Shown here: piece after piece, positions 27,266 to 35,135 of the stretch
How the letters are laid out: the number at the start of each line of letters is the position of its first letter
How positions within the stretch are numbered: position 1 is the stretch's first letter
Source: Halomonas sp. Bachu 37
GTDB taxonomy: Bacteria > Pseudomonadota > Gammaproteobacteria > Pseudomonadales > Halomonadaceae
Assembly (NCBI RefSeq): GCF_039691755.1
Contig: NZ_CP137552.1
Coordinates: 2,728,001-2,792,000 of the forward strand
DNA length: 64,000 bases
Direction of reading: 5' to 3'
Position numbers and translations under genes: made by a program
The notes under the pieces: model-generated
Seen by the model: only the letters and a program-made list of their open reading frames with translations
Told to the model about the DNA's origin: nothing
The model's database searches: none

Positions 27266-29181
27266 GCACTGAACACGCCAACGGCCAGGCGGCACAACGC
27301 GCACGCCGTACCTGGAACATCGACCAGTGGGGCAGCGGCTATTTCGATGTCGATGAGCAGGGCGATGCCCTGGTCCGCCCACACGGACAGGAGGCCGGCG
27401 GCCCGGCCCTGCCCCTGAAGAGCCTGGTCACGCAACTGCGCGCAGCCGGATTGCGCCTGCCGGTACTAGTACGCTTCAGCGACATATTGCACGACCGGGT
27501 CGAGCAGCTTTGCGCCGCTTTCGATGGTGCCATGCAGGAAGTCGACTACAGCGGCGGCTATACGGCGGTTTATCCGATCAAGGTCAACCAGCAGCGCCGC
27601 GTGGTGGAGGAGATACTGGCCACCGCTGAACGCGGCAGCGGCCGGGTGGGCCTGGAAGCGGGAAGCAAGCCGGAACTGCTTGCCGTATTGGCACTTTCGG
27701 GCGGCGCTTCTTCGCTGATCGTCTGCAATGGCTACAAGGATCGCGAGTATATCCGCCTTGCCCTGATGGGCGAGAAACTCGGCCATCGCGTCTACCTGGT
27801 AGTAGAGAAGCTCTCCGAACTGAAGATGATTCTGGACGAAGCCCGGGAGCTGCAGGTAGCGCCCCGTATCGGCCTGCGCGCGCGCCTGGCCTCGGTAGGC
27901 AAGGGCAAGTGGCAGAACAGCGGTGGCGAGAAGTCCAAGTTCGGCCTTACCGCCGGGCAGATTCTCGAGGTCGTGGAAACCCTGCGCAATCAGCAGGCGC
28001 TGTCCAGTCTGCAGCTGGTGCATTTTCACCTGGGCTCGCAAATCGCCAATATTCACGACATCCAGCGTGGGTTGCGCGAGTGCGCCCGCTTCTACCAGAA
28101 CCTGCTTGCCTTGGGCGCTCCCATCGACACCGTGGACGTGGGCGGAGGCCTGGGGATCGACTACGAAGGGACGCGTTCACGCAGCTTCTGCTCGGCCAAC
28201 TACTCGATGCGGGAATACGCGCGCAACGTCGTGGGCGCCTTCCATCAACTATGCCGCGAGGAGGATCTTCCTCTACCGCACTTGATCAGCGAATCGGGCC
28301 GCGCCTTGACGGCTCATCACGCCGTACTGATCACCAATGTCATCGGTGAAGAGCGTATCGAGGAGACACCACCGGCACATCGCAATTCTTCCAATAGCCA
28401 TGTCCTCGAATTGTGGCGCGTTCTGGACCAACTTGCCGAACCCCAGGAGCCGCGCAGCCTGGTTGAAGCCTGGCACGATTTGCTGCAAGCCGTGGGCGAG
28501 CTCCAGGACCGCTTCGTCATGGGGCTGAGCGATATCAACGCCCGGGCCGAAGGCGAAAGCGTCTATCTTGCCGCCTGTGCCCGCCTGCGGACCCAGCTGG
28601 ATTCGCGCAACCGCGCCCATCGGGAAATCGCCGATGAACTCGCCGAAAAGCTAGCCGACAAGTTGTTCGTCAACTTTTCGCTGTTTCAATCGGTGCCGGA
28701 TGTCTGGGGAATCGAGCAGATATTTCCGGTGCTGCCCCTTTCGGGGCTTGACCGTCCGCCGGTCCGGCGCGCCGTTATTCAGGATATTACCTGCGATTCC
28801 GATGGCCGTATCGACAGCTACGTGGACGGTCAGGGCGTGGAAAGCACGCTACCCCTGCCCGAATGGCAGGAAGGTGAGGAGCGACTGTTGGGCTTCTTTC
28901 TGGTCGGTGCCTATCAGGAAATCCTCGGCGATCTGCATAACTTGTTCGGCGATACGGATTCCGTCGATGCCGCCCTGGATGACGCCGGCGAGTGGGTACT
29001 TACCAATCAACTGGGAGGCGATCGCGTGGCCGATGTTCTGGCCTACGTCAACTTCGACGCCGAGGTGCTCAAGGCCAAGCTTGCCGACCAACTGGCTGCC
29101 AGTGAGCTATCCCCGGAGGAGCAAGCTCGCTTCCTGGACGATCTGAGCGCGGGATTGCAGGGCTATACCTACTTGGAGTGA
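27262..29181 (+). CDS. speA: Biosynthetic arginine decarboxylase
   Basis: The 639-residue PLP enzyme converts arginine to agmatine, the first step of one putrescine route. The PLP lysine lies in YPIKVNQQRRVVEEI near residue 105. Fold III features follow: VHFHLGSQIANIHDIQ, VDVGGGLGIDYEGT (phosphate loop), SESGRALTAHHAVLITNV, and the C-terminal DITCDSDGRID segment with catalytic Asp. Length matches the SpeA family. It is coupled to thrB by an ATGA overlap; agmatine-processing genes are not in the window. Confidence 0.96.
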   Translation: MSTEHANGQAAQRARRTWNIDQWGSGYFDVDEQGDALVRPHGQEAGGPALPLKSLVTQLRAAGLRLPVLVRFSDILHDRVEQLCAAFDGAMQEVDYSGGYTAVYPIKVNQQRRVVEEILATAERGSGRVGLEAGSKPELLAVLALSGGASSLIVCNGYKDREYIRLALMGEKLGHRVYLVVEKLSELKMILDEARELQVAPRIGLRARLASVGKGKWQNSGGEKSKFGLTAGQILEVVETLRNQQALSSLQLVHFHLGSQIANIHDIQRGLRECARFYQNLLALGAPIDTVDVGGGLGIDYEGTRSRSFCSANYSMREYARNVVGAFHQLCREEDLPLPHLISESGRALTAHHAVLITNVIGEERIEETPPAHRNSSNSHVLELWRVLDQLAEPQEPRSLVEAWHDLLQAVGELQDRFVMGLSDINARAEGESVYLAACARLRTQLDSRNRAHREIADELAEKLADKLFVNFSLFQSVPDVWGIEQIFPVLPLSGLDRPPVRRAVIQDITCDSDGRIDSYVDGQGVESTLPLPEWQEGEERLLGFFLVGAYQEILGDLHNLFGDTDSVDAALDDAGEWVLTNQLGGDRVADVLAYVNFDAEVLKAKLADQLAASELSPEEQARFLDDLSAGLQGYTYLE

Positions 29182-29199
29182 CCCACTGGCAATAGGGCG

Positions 29200-29233
29200 A
29201 GATTCGTCCCGAGAAATATCACGGGACGAATCT
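29200..29233. terminator. Hairpin between speA and the FAH hydrolase gene
   Basis: Perfect 12-bp arms AGATTCGTCCCG / CGGGACGAATCT with a 10-base AT-rich loop. No T-run on either side; probably a shared end signal for the two convergent genes. Confidence 0.6.
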
Positions 29234-29245
29234 GCCGGATACTTG

Positions 29246-29911
29246 CTATTCAATGACGTTGGTATTCACTTCCAGACCACCGGTCAGCGTCATGCGCAGC
29301 GCCGCCCCACGGGGCAATTCCCCCACTCCCGCCGGCGTCCCGGTCAGGATGACATCTCCCGGCTGCAGGGTGAAATGGCGGCTCATCTCGGCCACCAGAG
29401 TCGGCACAGGGAACAGCATGTCCGCACCCTCGCCGTGCTGGCGCTTTTCGCCATTGATCTCGAGCGTGAACATCAGCGCATTCCAGTTGGGCACATGAGG
29501 CAAGGGCAGGAAGCTAGAGAGCGGGCAGGCGCCATCGAACGCCTTGGCGACTTCCCAAGGGTGGCCCTTTTCCTTCAGCCGAGTCTGTACATCGCGCAGC
29601 GTCAGGTCCAGAGCCAGGCCGATCCCCACGATCGCACTCTCGGCCTCGTCATGGGAGGCGTGAGTCAATGTCTCGCCGATCAACAGCGCCAGCTCGATCT
29701 CGTAATGAACCTCGCCGCGGGAGAACGGCGGCGATAAAGGCTCGGCCAGGTCCACCGCGCTGGTAGCCGGCTTGATGAACAGCAACGGCTCGGTGGGGAC
29801 CGGATTATTCAACTCTTTGGCATGATCGGCGTAATTACGGCCTACGCATACAATCTTGCCCAACGCCTGGGGAAACTCCGAGCCGTCAGCAAAGTGGGGG
29901 ACAAAACGCAT
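29246..29911 (-). CDS. Fumarylacetoacetate hydrolase family protein
   Basis: The 221-residue protein has the FAH catalytic core: KIVCVGRNYADHAKELNN at the start, PLLFIKPATSAV, the metal-binding EIELALLIG (Glu-x-Glu) near residue 72, and the closing GDVILTGTPAGVG. Family members include acylpyruvases and oxaloacetate decarboxylases; which reaction it performs is open. It is the last intact chromosomal gene before the island junction. Confidence 0.9.
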   Translation of the reverse strand: MRFVPHFADGSEFPQALGKIVCVGRNYADHAKELNNPVPTEPLLFIKPATSAVDLAEPLSPPFSRGEVHYEIELALLIGETLTHASHDEAESAIVGIGLALDLTLRDVQTRLKEKGHPWEVAKAFDGACPLSSFLPLPHVPNWNALMFTLEINGEKRQHGEGADMLFPVPTLVAEMSRHFTLQPGDVILTGTPAGVGELPRGAALRMTLTGGLEVNTNVIE

Positions 29912-30050
29912 GGTGGGGCTACTCCTTCTCTTTATGCGTGCCGCGTTCTCGACGACATGTCTGCCAGTCTACCGCACCTGCCCCGAGAGGCTACAGTCCT
30001 GGAGGCAAAACACCACCCTTCTCCGCCGTGGACACTTTGTAGACACATAC

Positions 30051-30079
30051 GAAAAAACCGCCCTGTCAGGCGGCTTTCT
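30051..30079 (-). terminator. Terminator of the interrupted tRNA-Thr gene
   Basis: On the minus strand GCCGCC, a loop TGACAGG-like, then GGCGG is followed by six T residues. It lies 38-66 bases past the CCA end of the tRNA remnant, so it is the natural end of that tRNA transcript. Confidence 0.75.
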
Positions 30080-30116
30080 CATATTCACTAAGCTACTGAT
30101 TTTCAACCACTTTAAG

Positions 30117-30164
30117 TGGTGCCGACACCAGGAGTCGAACCCGGGACCTACTGATTACAAGTCA
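30117..30164 (-). tRNA. 3' part of tRNA-Thr(UGU): island attachment half-site
   Basis: Read on the minus strand, these 48 bases are the 3' portion of a tRNA-Thr: TGACTTGTAATCA (anticodon TGT in the loop CTTGTAA), variable loop, T-arm CCGGG-TTCGACT-CCTGG, acceptor strand TGTCGGC, discriminator A and encoded CCA. Upstream of it the D-arm and 5' acceptor strand are missing; unrelated AT-rich sequence follows. This is the expected result of a tyrosine integrase recombining in the anticodon or T-arm region. The intact gene should be at the other end of the island. Confidence 0.9.
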
Positions 30165-30447
30165 CCTCGAATTACGTGTCACATGGCTTCGTAGAGCATC
30201 TCCAAATTGGCATAAGCAACTGATCTTTATAATCAATTTAAAAGAAATATTTATATAACATATTTTTAAGGTGCATAGCGTGTCATAGAAAACCGCAAGA
30301 AACGGCACGCAATACGGCACGCACAGATGACACGTAACACTGAAACCAGCCTTTGCAAAAAGCTTCTCTCGATGGCAGGCGCCCTCAATCATGATCATTT
30401 TGGATTCGTTCTGCGTCCTTTAGAATAATTTAGGTACGAACCCAGTC
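30165..30447. other. Island end: non-coding with repeated possible integrase arm sites
   Basis: AT-rich. TTACGTGTCA (30172) is repeated in inverse as TGACACGTAA (30328), a related GCGTGTCATA lies at 30278, and ACGGCACGCA occurs twice (30302, 30314). This pattern suits arm-type recombinase or excisionase sites next to an attachment site. No gene is supported. Confidence 0.45.
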
Positions 30448-31005
30448 TCAGAACTGATCTCGAATAGCTTGCGCAATAATTGAGCAGGCGGCCTGCGGCT
30501 CTTGGAAACTTAGGTTGACTATCAAATTGGCGTGAGCACGAAGCTCTTCTAACACGCACTGGCGGAATTTTGGATCCAGCGTTTCAATGTCTTCAATAGT
30601 TGCCCCCCTCTTATGCAGTCGGCGCTGCCGCTCCGGCTCATCTAGTATTAGTAGAATGGTCAAGTCAGGTTGGATCAGACTCCTGCCCAACTGATCCAGA
30701 TCTGCGGTGACACCGCGAGCCTTGGCATATGCTAGTGTCGAGGCCCAGTAGCGATCCACGAAGACCCATTCGCCACGCTCTGCCAAGCTGTGTGCTAGCC
30801 TGCCTTGGCTGGATACGCTGGCCGTATAGAATAATGCCTTGGCCAGTTCATCTTCTGCGAAGGCTTCCAGCACGGGCTTTCGACTATCACGTAGTGCCCG
30901 GCCCGGTGTGCTCAGCGCATGGCCGGAAAAGCGTTCTGCCAGTTGCTGAACTACCGTGGTTTTGCCAACACCGTCCAATCCCTCGATCGCAACAAAAACG
31001 CCCAT
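30448..31005 (-). CDS. Thymidylate-kinase-like nucleotide kinase
   Basis: The 185-residue protein has a P-loop FVAIEGLDGVGKTTVVQQ, a DRYWAS motif near residue 95 (the dTMP kinase DRY/F signature) and a lid-like RQRRLHKRG segment near 128. It is somewhat shorter than housekeeping Tmk, and nucleotide-specific residues have drifted. The start was set at ATG 31005, which overlaps the radical SAM stop (TGATG); a GTG one codon earlier is possible. A nucleotide kinase next to a radical SAM gene recalls viperin loci, but this SAM enzyme is of another class. Likely role: phosphorylating a modified nucleotide, by inference only. Confidence 0.8.
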   Translation of the reverse strand: MGVFVAIEGLDGVGKTTVVQQLAERFSGHALSTPGRALRDSRKPVLEAFAEDELAKALFYTASVSSQGRLAHSLAERGEWVFVDRYWASTLAYAKARGVTADLDQLGRSLIQPDLTILLILDEPERQRRLHKRGATIEDIETLDPKFRQCVLEELRAHANLIVNLSFQEPQAACSIIAQAIRDQF

Positions 31006-32231
31006 CACTTCTCCCCAAGCGCCAGAGCGATGCGAGCCATCTCGGCATGATCCGCCTCGGAAAAGCTATGGCTGGCCACCACGACAGGAATGCGCTGACC
31101 GAGGCTTTCCCTGAACCCATAGCGCGCCTTCTGCTCATAGAGAGGCGTGCCACGCAGCAGCATCAACGGCCAGGCTCGTAACCGCGGAACCTTTTGCTTT
31201 AGGCACCAATCGACACTGGTACGGAAAGTACTCAGCGTCTGATTGGGCAGTCCATAAATCAAGGAAACTTCGAAGTCGATCTGCCGCGCATGTAGCTCCT
31301 GGATCTTGTCACGAACGATTTTCATATGATTGGGCCGATCAATAGCACGATACTCTGCTTCTACAGTTGTCTGCAGACCGAACTCTAAGGTCACGTCTAG
31401 CCCATCGAGTGCATCAAGAAACTCGGGGCTACAGGTCTCGAAACGGCACTGCAGCGACAGCTGGGCAGACACGCCGACTGCCTTGACGCTGCTCAATACA
31501 TCGATGGCACGTGACGTCTTGGTGTGAAAGATGGGATCCAACACCGAAATCCGTTCAACCCCTGCAGCAGCAAATAGTGCCAACTCCCGCTCCAGGCGCT
31601 GCTCATCGAACCATTGGTGTTTGAGCCGCTTTCCCGGCTCGCGATGCTGGCAGAAAGCGCACTTGAAGGGGCAACCTCGCTGAGTTTCCCAGCGAATGCT
31701 GGGCTGCGGTTCGACTATGCCCAGCAGGAACGGCGAGGGCAAGGCCAGCAAGTCATGATCCGCCTTATGGCCCAAGTCGGGAGTACCAGCGGCGTGGATG
31801 CCACAGTCATAAGGCAGGGCCCCACGAGCCAGTGCCACCATTGCCATCTCCCCCTGGCCACGGACAAAATAGTCCGCTTCCGGATACGTGCCTTCCAGCT
31901 GTCCTTTGGCCATGTAGGATATCTGAGGTCCGCCGAGCACGATTCTTGCCCCGCTATTCTTGACCTGTTGAATCAGGCTCTGTACCTCAGAGTCGTTCCA
32001 TACATAGGTCCCGAAACCGACCAAGCATCCCGGGCCTGCCTCAGAAATTGCCTGCAGTAACTCACAGAGCACCTGCTCCAAAGTAAACTCGGAGCTATTG
32101 ATCTGAGCTTCAATAACTCGCCACGGCACATGAGCAGCTTGCAGGGCAGCAGCAATCGAACCGATCCCTAGACCGGTCTTGCCATCCTGTGGTCGCCGCC
32201 AGTCCAGCGACACCAGAATAACCGGGCTCAT
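31005..32231 (-). CDS. B12-binding-domain radical SAM enzyme
   Basis: The 408-residue protein has an N-terminal cobalamin-binding-like Rossmann domain (GSIAAALQAAHVPWRVIEA; GFGTYVWNDSEVQSLIQQVKNSGARIVLGGPQ) and a radical SAM barrel with the cluster motif CPFKCAFC near residue 205. Elp3/MiaB-type features follow (LEFGLQTTVEAEYRAI; FEVSLIYGLPNQTL). Such class B enzymes use a 4Fe-4S cluster, SAM and sometimes B12 for methylation or other radical chemistry. It is coupled to genes on both sides by ATGA and TGATG overlaps. The substrate is unknown. The usual D-x-H-x-x-H cobalamin motif is not obvious, so B12 binding may be lost. Confidence 0.85.
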   Translation of the reverse strand: MSPVILVSLDWRRPQDGKTGLGIGSIAAALQAAHVPWRVIEAQINSSEFTLEQVLCELLQAISEAGPGCLVGFGTYVWNDSEVQSLIQQVKNSGARIVLGGPQISYMAKGQLEGTYPEADYFVRGQGEMAMVALARGALPYDCGIHAAGTPDLGHKADHDLLALPSPFLLGIVEPQPSIRWETQRGCPFKCAFCQHREPGKRLKHQWFDEQRLERELALFAAAGVERISVLDPIFHTKTSRAIDVLSSVKAVGVSAQLSLQCRFETCSPEFLDALDGLDVTLEFGLQTTVEAEYRAIDRPNHMKIVRDKIQELHARQIDFEVSLIYGLPNQTLSTFRTSVDWCLKQKVPRLRAWPLMLLRGTPLYEQKARYGFRESLGQRIPVVVASHSFSEADHAEMARIALALGEK

Positions 32232-32467
32232 GGCATAACCTCCCTATGGGAATGCCGTTTCTGCTCGGCGCAGCTATGCAAATGCTTTCGCACGTCGCGG
32301 CGAAAGTTCTGGAAGGCGCGTCGATCACCTGGTGTGGTGGGGACAATAACCATGCCGCAGCCATTGGGTGGAAAAAGCTTGTAATGCCGCCCTTTGGCAT
32401 AAGTCCAGCCAAGCAGAAGCAGCTCTCGCACTAACTGGTTAATATCCTTGTTCTTGCTGAAATACAT
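32228..32467 (-). CDS. HicA-like small protein
   Basis: The 79-residue protein reads LVRELLLLGWTYAKGRHYKLFPP..GMVIVPTTPGDRRAFQNFRRDVRKH. This fits the HicA fold (double-stranded-RNA-binding-like), with strand-turn pattern GW-x-GKGRHxK and the catalytic His position retained. HicA toxins cleave mRNA and normally sit with HicB; no HicB partner is present here. Instead it overlaps the radical SAM gene by 4 bp. It may have become an RNA-binding part of the enzyme system. GAGGAG precedes the ATG by 8 bases. Confidence 0.7.
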   Translation of the reverse strand: MYFSKNKDINQLVRELLLLGWTYAKGRHYKLFPPNGCGMVIVPTTPGDRRAFQNFRRDVRKHLHSCAEQKRHSHREVMP

Positions 32468-32568
32468 GGTGATGGCTCCTCAAATGCATGTGTTGCATAG
32501 ATGGTGCAGCAGAGTAGCCATCGAAGCTCGACAGGGGACCGAAAGAAAAAATTAAAAATGACTGCTCA

Positions 32569-34779
32569 TTACATGAGATGCCGAGGCAGCATAGTCAGTA
32601 GATACTCAACGACAGCGTGGCGCTGGTAGGCGACGGCAACCCACAGAGCATCCTTTCCGCCCAAGGGAGCGTCTTCTTCGAGTGTCATCCATGGGTTTCC
32701 ACCCGCTTCGATCATGGCCTTAAGCACCACTAGATCACCTACTTGGGCGGCTAACAGCGTAGGTGTCCAGTGAGATCGATTGCCGTTGAAATCTCTATAG
32801 CGCCGATTTGGATCGGCACCGTTTTTCAGCAGTGCCAAAACTACTTTGCGGCACGCATCAATAGGCCGACAGTAGTACTGCTCAACCGCCTCGAAGACCC
32901 GCCGCTTCCAAGGCTCGTCAAGCGATGACACCATTGCCTGGCGCTGGGCGGGAAGTTCACAGTCCAGAATGGCACCGCCCTTGGCATCGAAAACGTCTGC
33001 TGGTACTCGCCCCTCAAGATAGGCCCTACGTTGGCTGGTGTCGCTGGCATGGGTGCTGTCATGCAGCAATGACATTGCATAAACCAGGGCGCTAGGCGAA
33101 GTGAAACATGATTGCTCGACATCCGCGCCCAAATCGATCAGCCGGCCAACAATTTTCGCATCAGCCATGTTCATGGCTATTTGTAACGGTGTTTCCCGCC
33201 TAGTGGAGGCCGGACGATTGGCTGTGTCCGGACAAATGCCTCGCTTTAAAAGGTAATTCAGTATCTCAGGATCCTTTTGGTCATAGGCTCGGCGTAGCGC
33301 CATTATCAGAGCGTTTTCACCCGACTCTTTGATAAACACATTCGGATCTCCACCGGCCTGTATTGCCTGTTGAACGTCCTCAAGCGAGCCTTGCATTACT
33401 GCATTCATTAAAGGCGTGTAACGGATCCGCCCCTCGGCCTGAGCGCGTTTACGATTCGGATTAGCGATATCTTTGGATGATAATAAGAATGGCTTATCTA
33501 TGACCTCGAAGCGTAAAGCAGGTGGAATGCGGCGGCAGGCCTTTTGCGTGGGAAACAGCCGCTCAAACCCAAACGAGAGGCGGCGCATTTCCTGATCATC
33601 TAACTCTTGCTTCGGTGGGTTGTTCAACCCGAGCAGAAAACACTTGTCCCAATAATGCTTGGCTCTGACCTTGTCGCCCACGCCAACGGCATGGCTCAGC
33701 GCCTCGTGGAGAATCGCATGCTGGTTAGGACCAACTCGCCACCAGGCCTGCCTACAGGCGGCCTCATACAGTTCAAGTGCTCTCTTCTTTCCACCGAGGT
33801 TGGCTTCCAGACGTGCTGTGAGCCATAACCACAGGTATTCATGGGCCGCACGTTGGGCCGGACTGTGCCGCTCATACAGCGCACGAAGCCAGTCGAGCCG
33901 CTCTCGAATTCGCTGCGCGTTGCCTAGGATATTATTAATGAACAGCTGATTAAACTCGTCCAGCACGGGGGCAATCTGGTTGCGCAGAGGCAGGCTGCTG
34001 CGGTCGGCAGCCTCCCGCTTCAACTGCACTCGGACCTGCTGTTCGCTTTTCAGTCGATGCTGATCATGCCCAAGAAAGTCACGCATGACATTGGCACGCA
34101 GCCCAGCCGACAAGGATTGCATCGCCACAGCCATGACCAGCCAACCCGTGAGTTGCTCGGCCTGGTTCACCGTCAGGCTGCCGTCAGGAAACAGCGCCTG
34201 CATTGTGGTGCGGTAAGGCCACAGCCCCTTGCCCACGGAACTACCGCGTTGCCAGCGTTCTAGCGTGCGCTGATCGATACCCAGATGGTTAGCAAACCTC
34301 TCCAGCAGCTGTTTTTTTGGCAAGTCGCTTTGGCTTGCCGCTGCTTGAAGCCAGGCGGAAAAAGGGGTTTCCCACCAACTTTTGGCGTCGAGGAGAGGGA
34401 TTTCGCGGCTGGCACGCCAGATGAAGCCGGACAGCCCGGGAATCACCAGCAGACGCAGCAAGGCCCCCTTGGCACGCGCCTTGATCATCCCGGTGGTATC
34501 GGTATCGCGTGCGAAGGATCGTAAAAGATCGCTATGCCGCTGCCAAGCTGAGTTGATTAAGTCGTGCCAAGCGGCACCGCAATCTAAAAAGACGGCGCGC
34601 AGCCATTCAGCCTGACATTGATGCAGCAACTCAAAGTTACTGCCTCGGCGCTTATCTAGAGCCAAGTCGTCCAAGTCCTTATCCAACCCTCTATTCGCGA
34701 AATAGGGGCGGTAACCGGATATGTTGATCAGGGTACGCAGGTCTTCGCTAGGCGTTCGAAGGATAATGAGGTCATTCAC
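32569..34779 (-). CDS. Large ankyrin-repeat protein with HTH-like segment
   Basis: The 736-residue protein has three recognisable parts. The N-terminal 250 residues include LERFANHLGIDQRTLERWQRGSS, which reads as a helix-turn-helix. The middle is helical and TPR-like (LYEAACRQAWWRVGPNQHAILHEALSHAVG). The C-terminal 270 residues hold ankyrin repeats (RYTPLMNAVMQGSLEDVQQAIQAGGDPN; ETPLQIAMNMADAKIVGRLIDLGADV; HWTPTLLAAQVGDLVVLKAMIEAGGNP). Ankyrin parts suggest protein binding. No enzymatic motif is visible. It sits between the radical SAM operon and the McrBC-like genes. GC is moderate. Function unknown. Confidence 0.75.
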   Translation of the reverse strand: MNDLIILRTPSEDLRTLINISGYRPYFANRGLDKDLDDLALDKRRGSNFELLHQCQAEWLRAVFLDCGAAWHDLINSAWQRHSDLLRSFARDTDTTGMIKARAKGALLRLLVIPGLSGFIWRASREIPLLDAKSWWETPFSAWLQAAASQSDLPKKQLLERFANHLGIDQRTLERWQRGSSVGKGLWPYRTTMQALFPDGSLTVNQAEQLTGWLVMAVAMQSLSAGLRANVMRDFLGHDQHRLKSEQQVRVQLKREAADRSSLPLRNQIAPVLDEFNQLFINNILGNAQRIRERLDWLRALYERHSPAQRAAHEYLWLWLTARLEANLGGKKRALELYEAACRQAWWRVGPNQHAILHEALSHAVGVGDKVRAKHYWDKCFLLGLNNPPKQELDDQEMRRLSFGFERLFPTQKACRRIPPALRFEVIDKPFLLSSKDIANPNRKRAQAEGRIRYTPLMNAVMQGSLEDVQQAIQAGGDPNVFIKESGENALIMALRRAYDQKDPEILNYLLKRGICPDTANRPASTRRETPLQIAMNMADAKIVGRLIDLGADVEQSCFTSPSALVYAMSLLHDSTHASDTSQRRAYLEGRVPADVFDAKGGAILDCELPAQRQAMVSSLDEPWKRRVFEAVEQYYCRPIDACRKVVLALLKNGADPNRRYRDFNGNRSHWTPTLLAAQVGDLVVLKAMIEAGGNPWMTLEEDAPLGGKDALWVAVAYQRHAVVEYLLTMLPRHLM

Positions 34780-35135
34780 TGTGTAATTGCTCGATTACTG
34801 CCTAACGCAACAGTGTCTCATAGTAACTTCGCAGGTGCCTTTCGATTTGTGAGGAGAGCAACTGAGGGCAGTTGTGCCAGCTCCCCAGTTTCTAAACGTA
34901 CCTTGATGCTTTGAAACGCACTGTTAACTCGAATTGCTGCCCTAGACTCTACGCTCTGATAACATATGGCTACACAAAAGTAGTCGCTTAGCCTCACGTC
35001 AGCCAGTGGGATGAGGCAGGGAAATACGGACAGGTCACGTTTGTGAGGACCAGGTTGCTATGAGGGGCACAGCTTCTACAACCATCTCCCGCTGTCCAAA
35101 ACGACTTGAATACTACGACAGGGTTAGGGAGACAT
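34780..35135. other. Divergent promoter region between ankyrin and McrB-like genes
   Basis: The 356-bp AT-rich spacer must carry promoters for both flanking genes. One weak candidate for the rightward gene is TTGCTG, 17 bases, then TGATAA near 34,936-34,964. No gene is supported. Confidence 0.35.

Noticed and set aside
30162..30398. 78-codon leftward frame next to the tRNA remnant
   Set aside because: Runs into the attachment sequence, lacks a ribosome site and has poor composition.
31005..32231. Viperin (ddh-nucleotide synthase)
   Set aside because: The cluster motif is CPFKCAFC inside a protein with an N-terminal Rossmann domain and Elp3/MiaB-like features, unlike the viperin CNYKCGFC-type single-domain enzyme.
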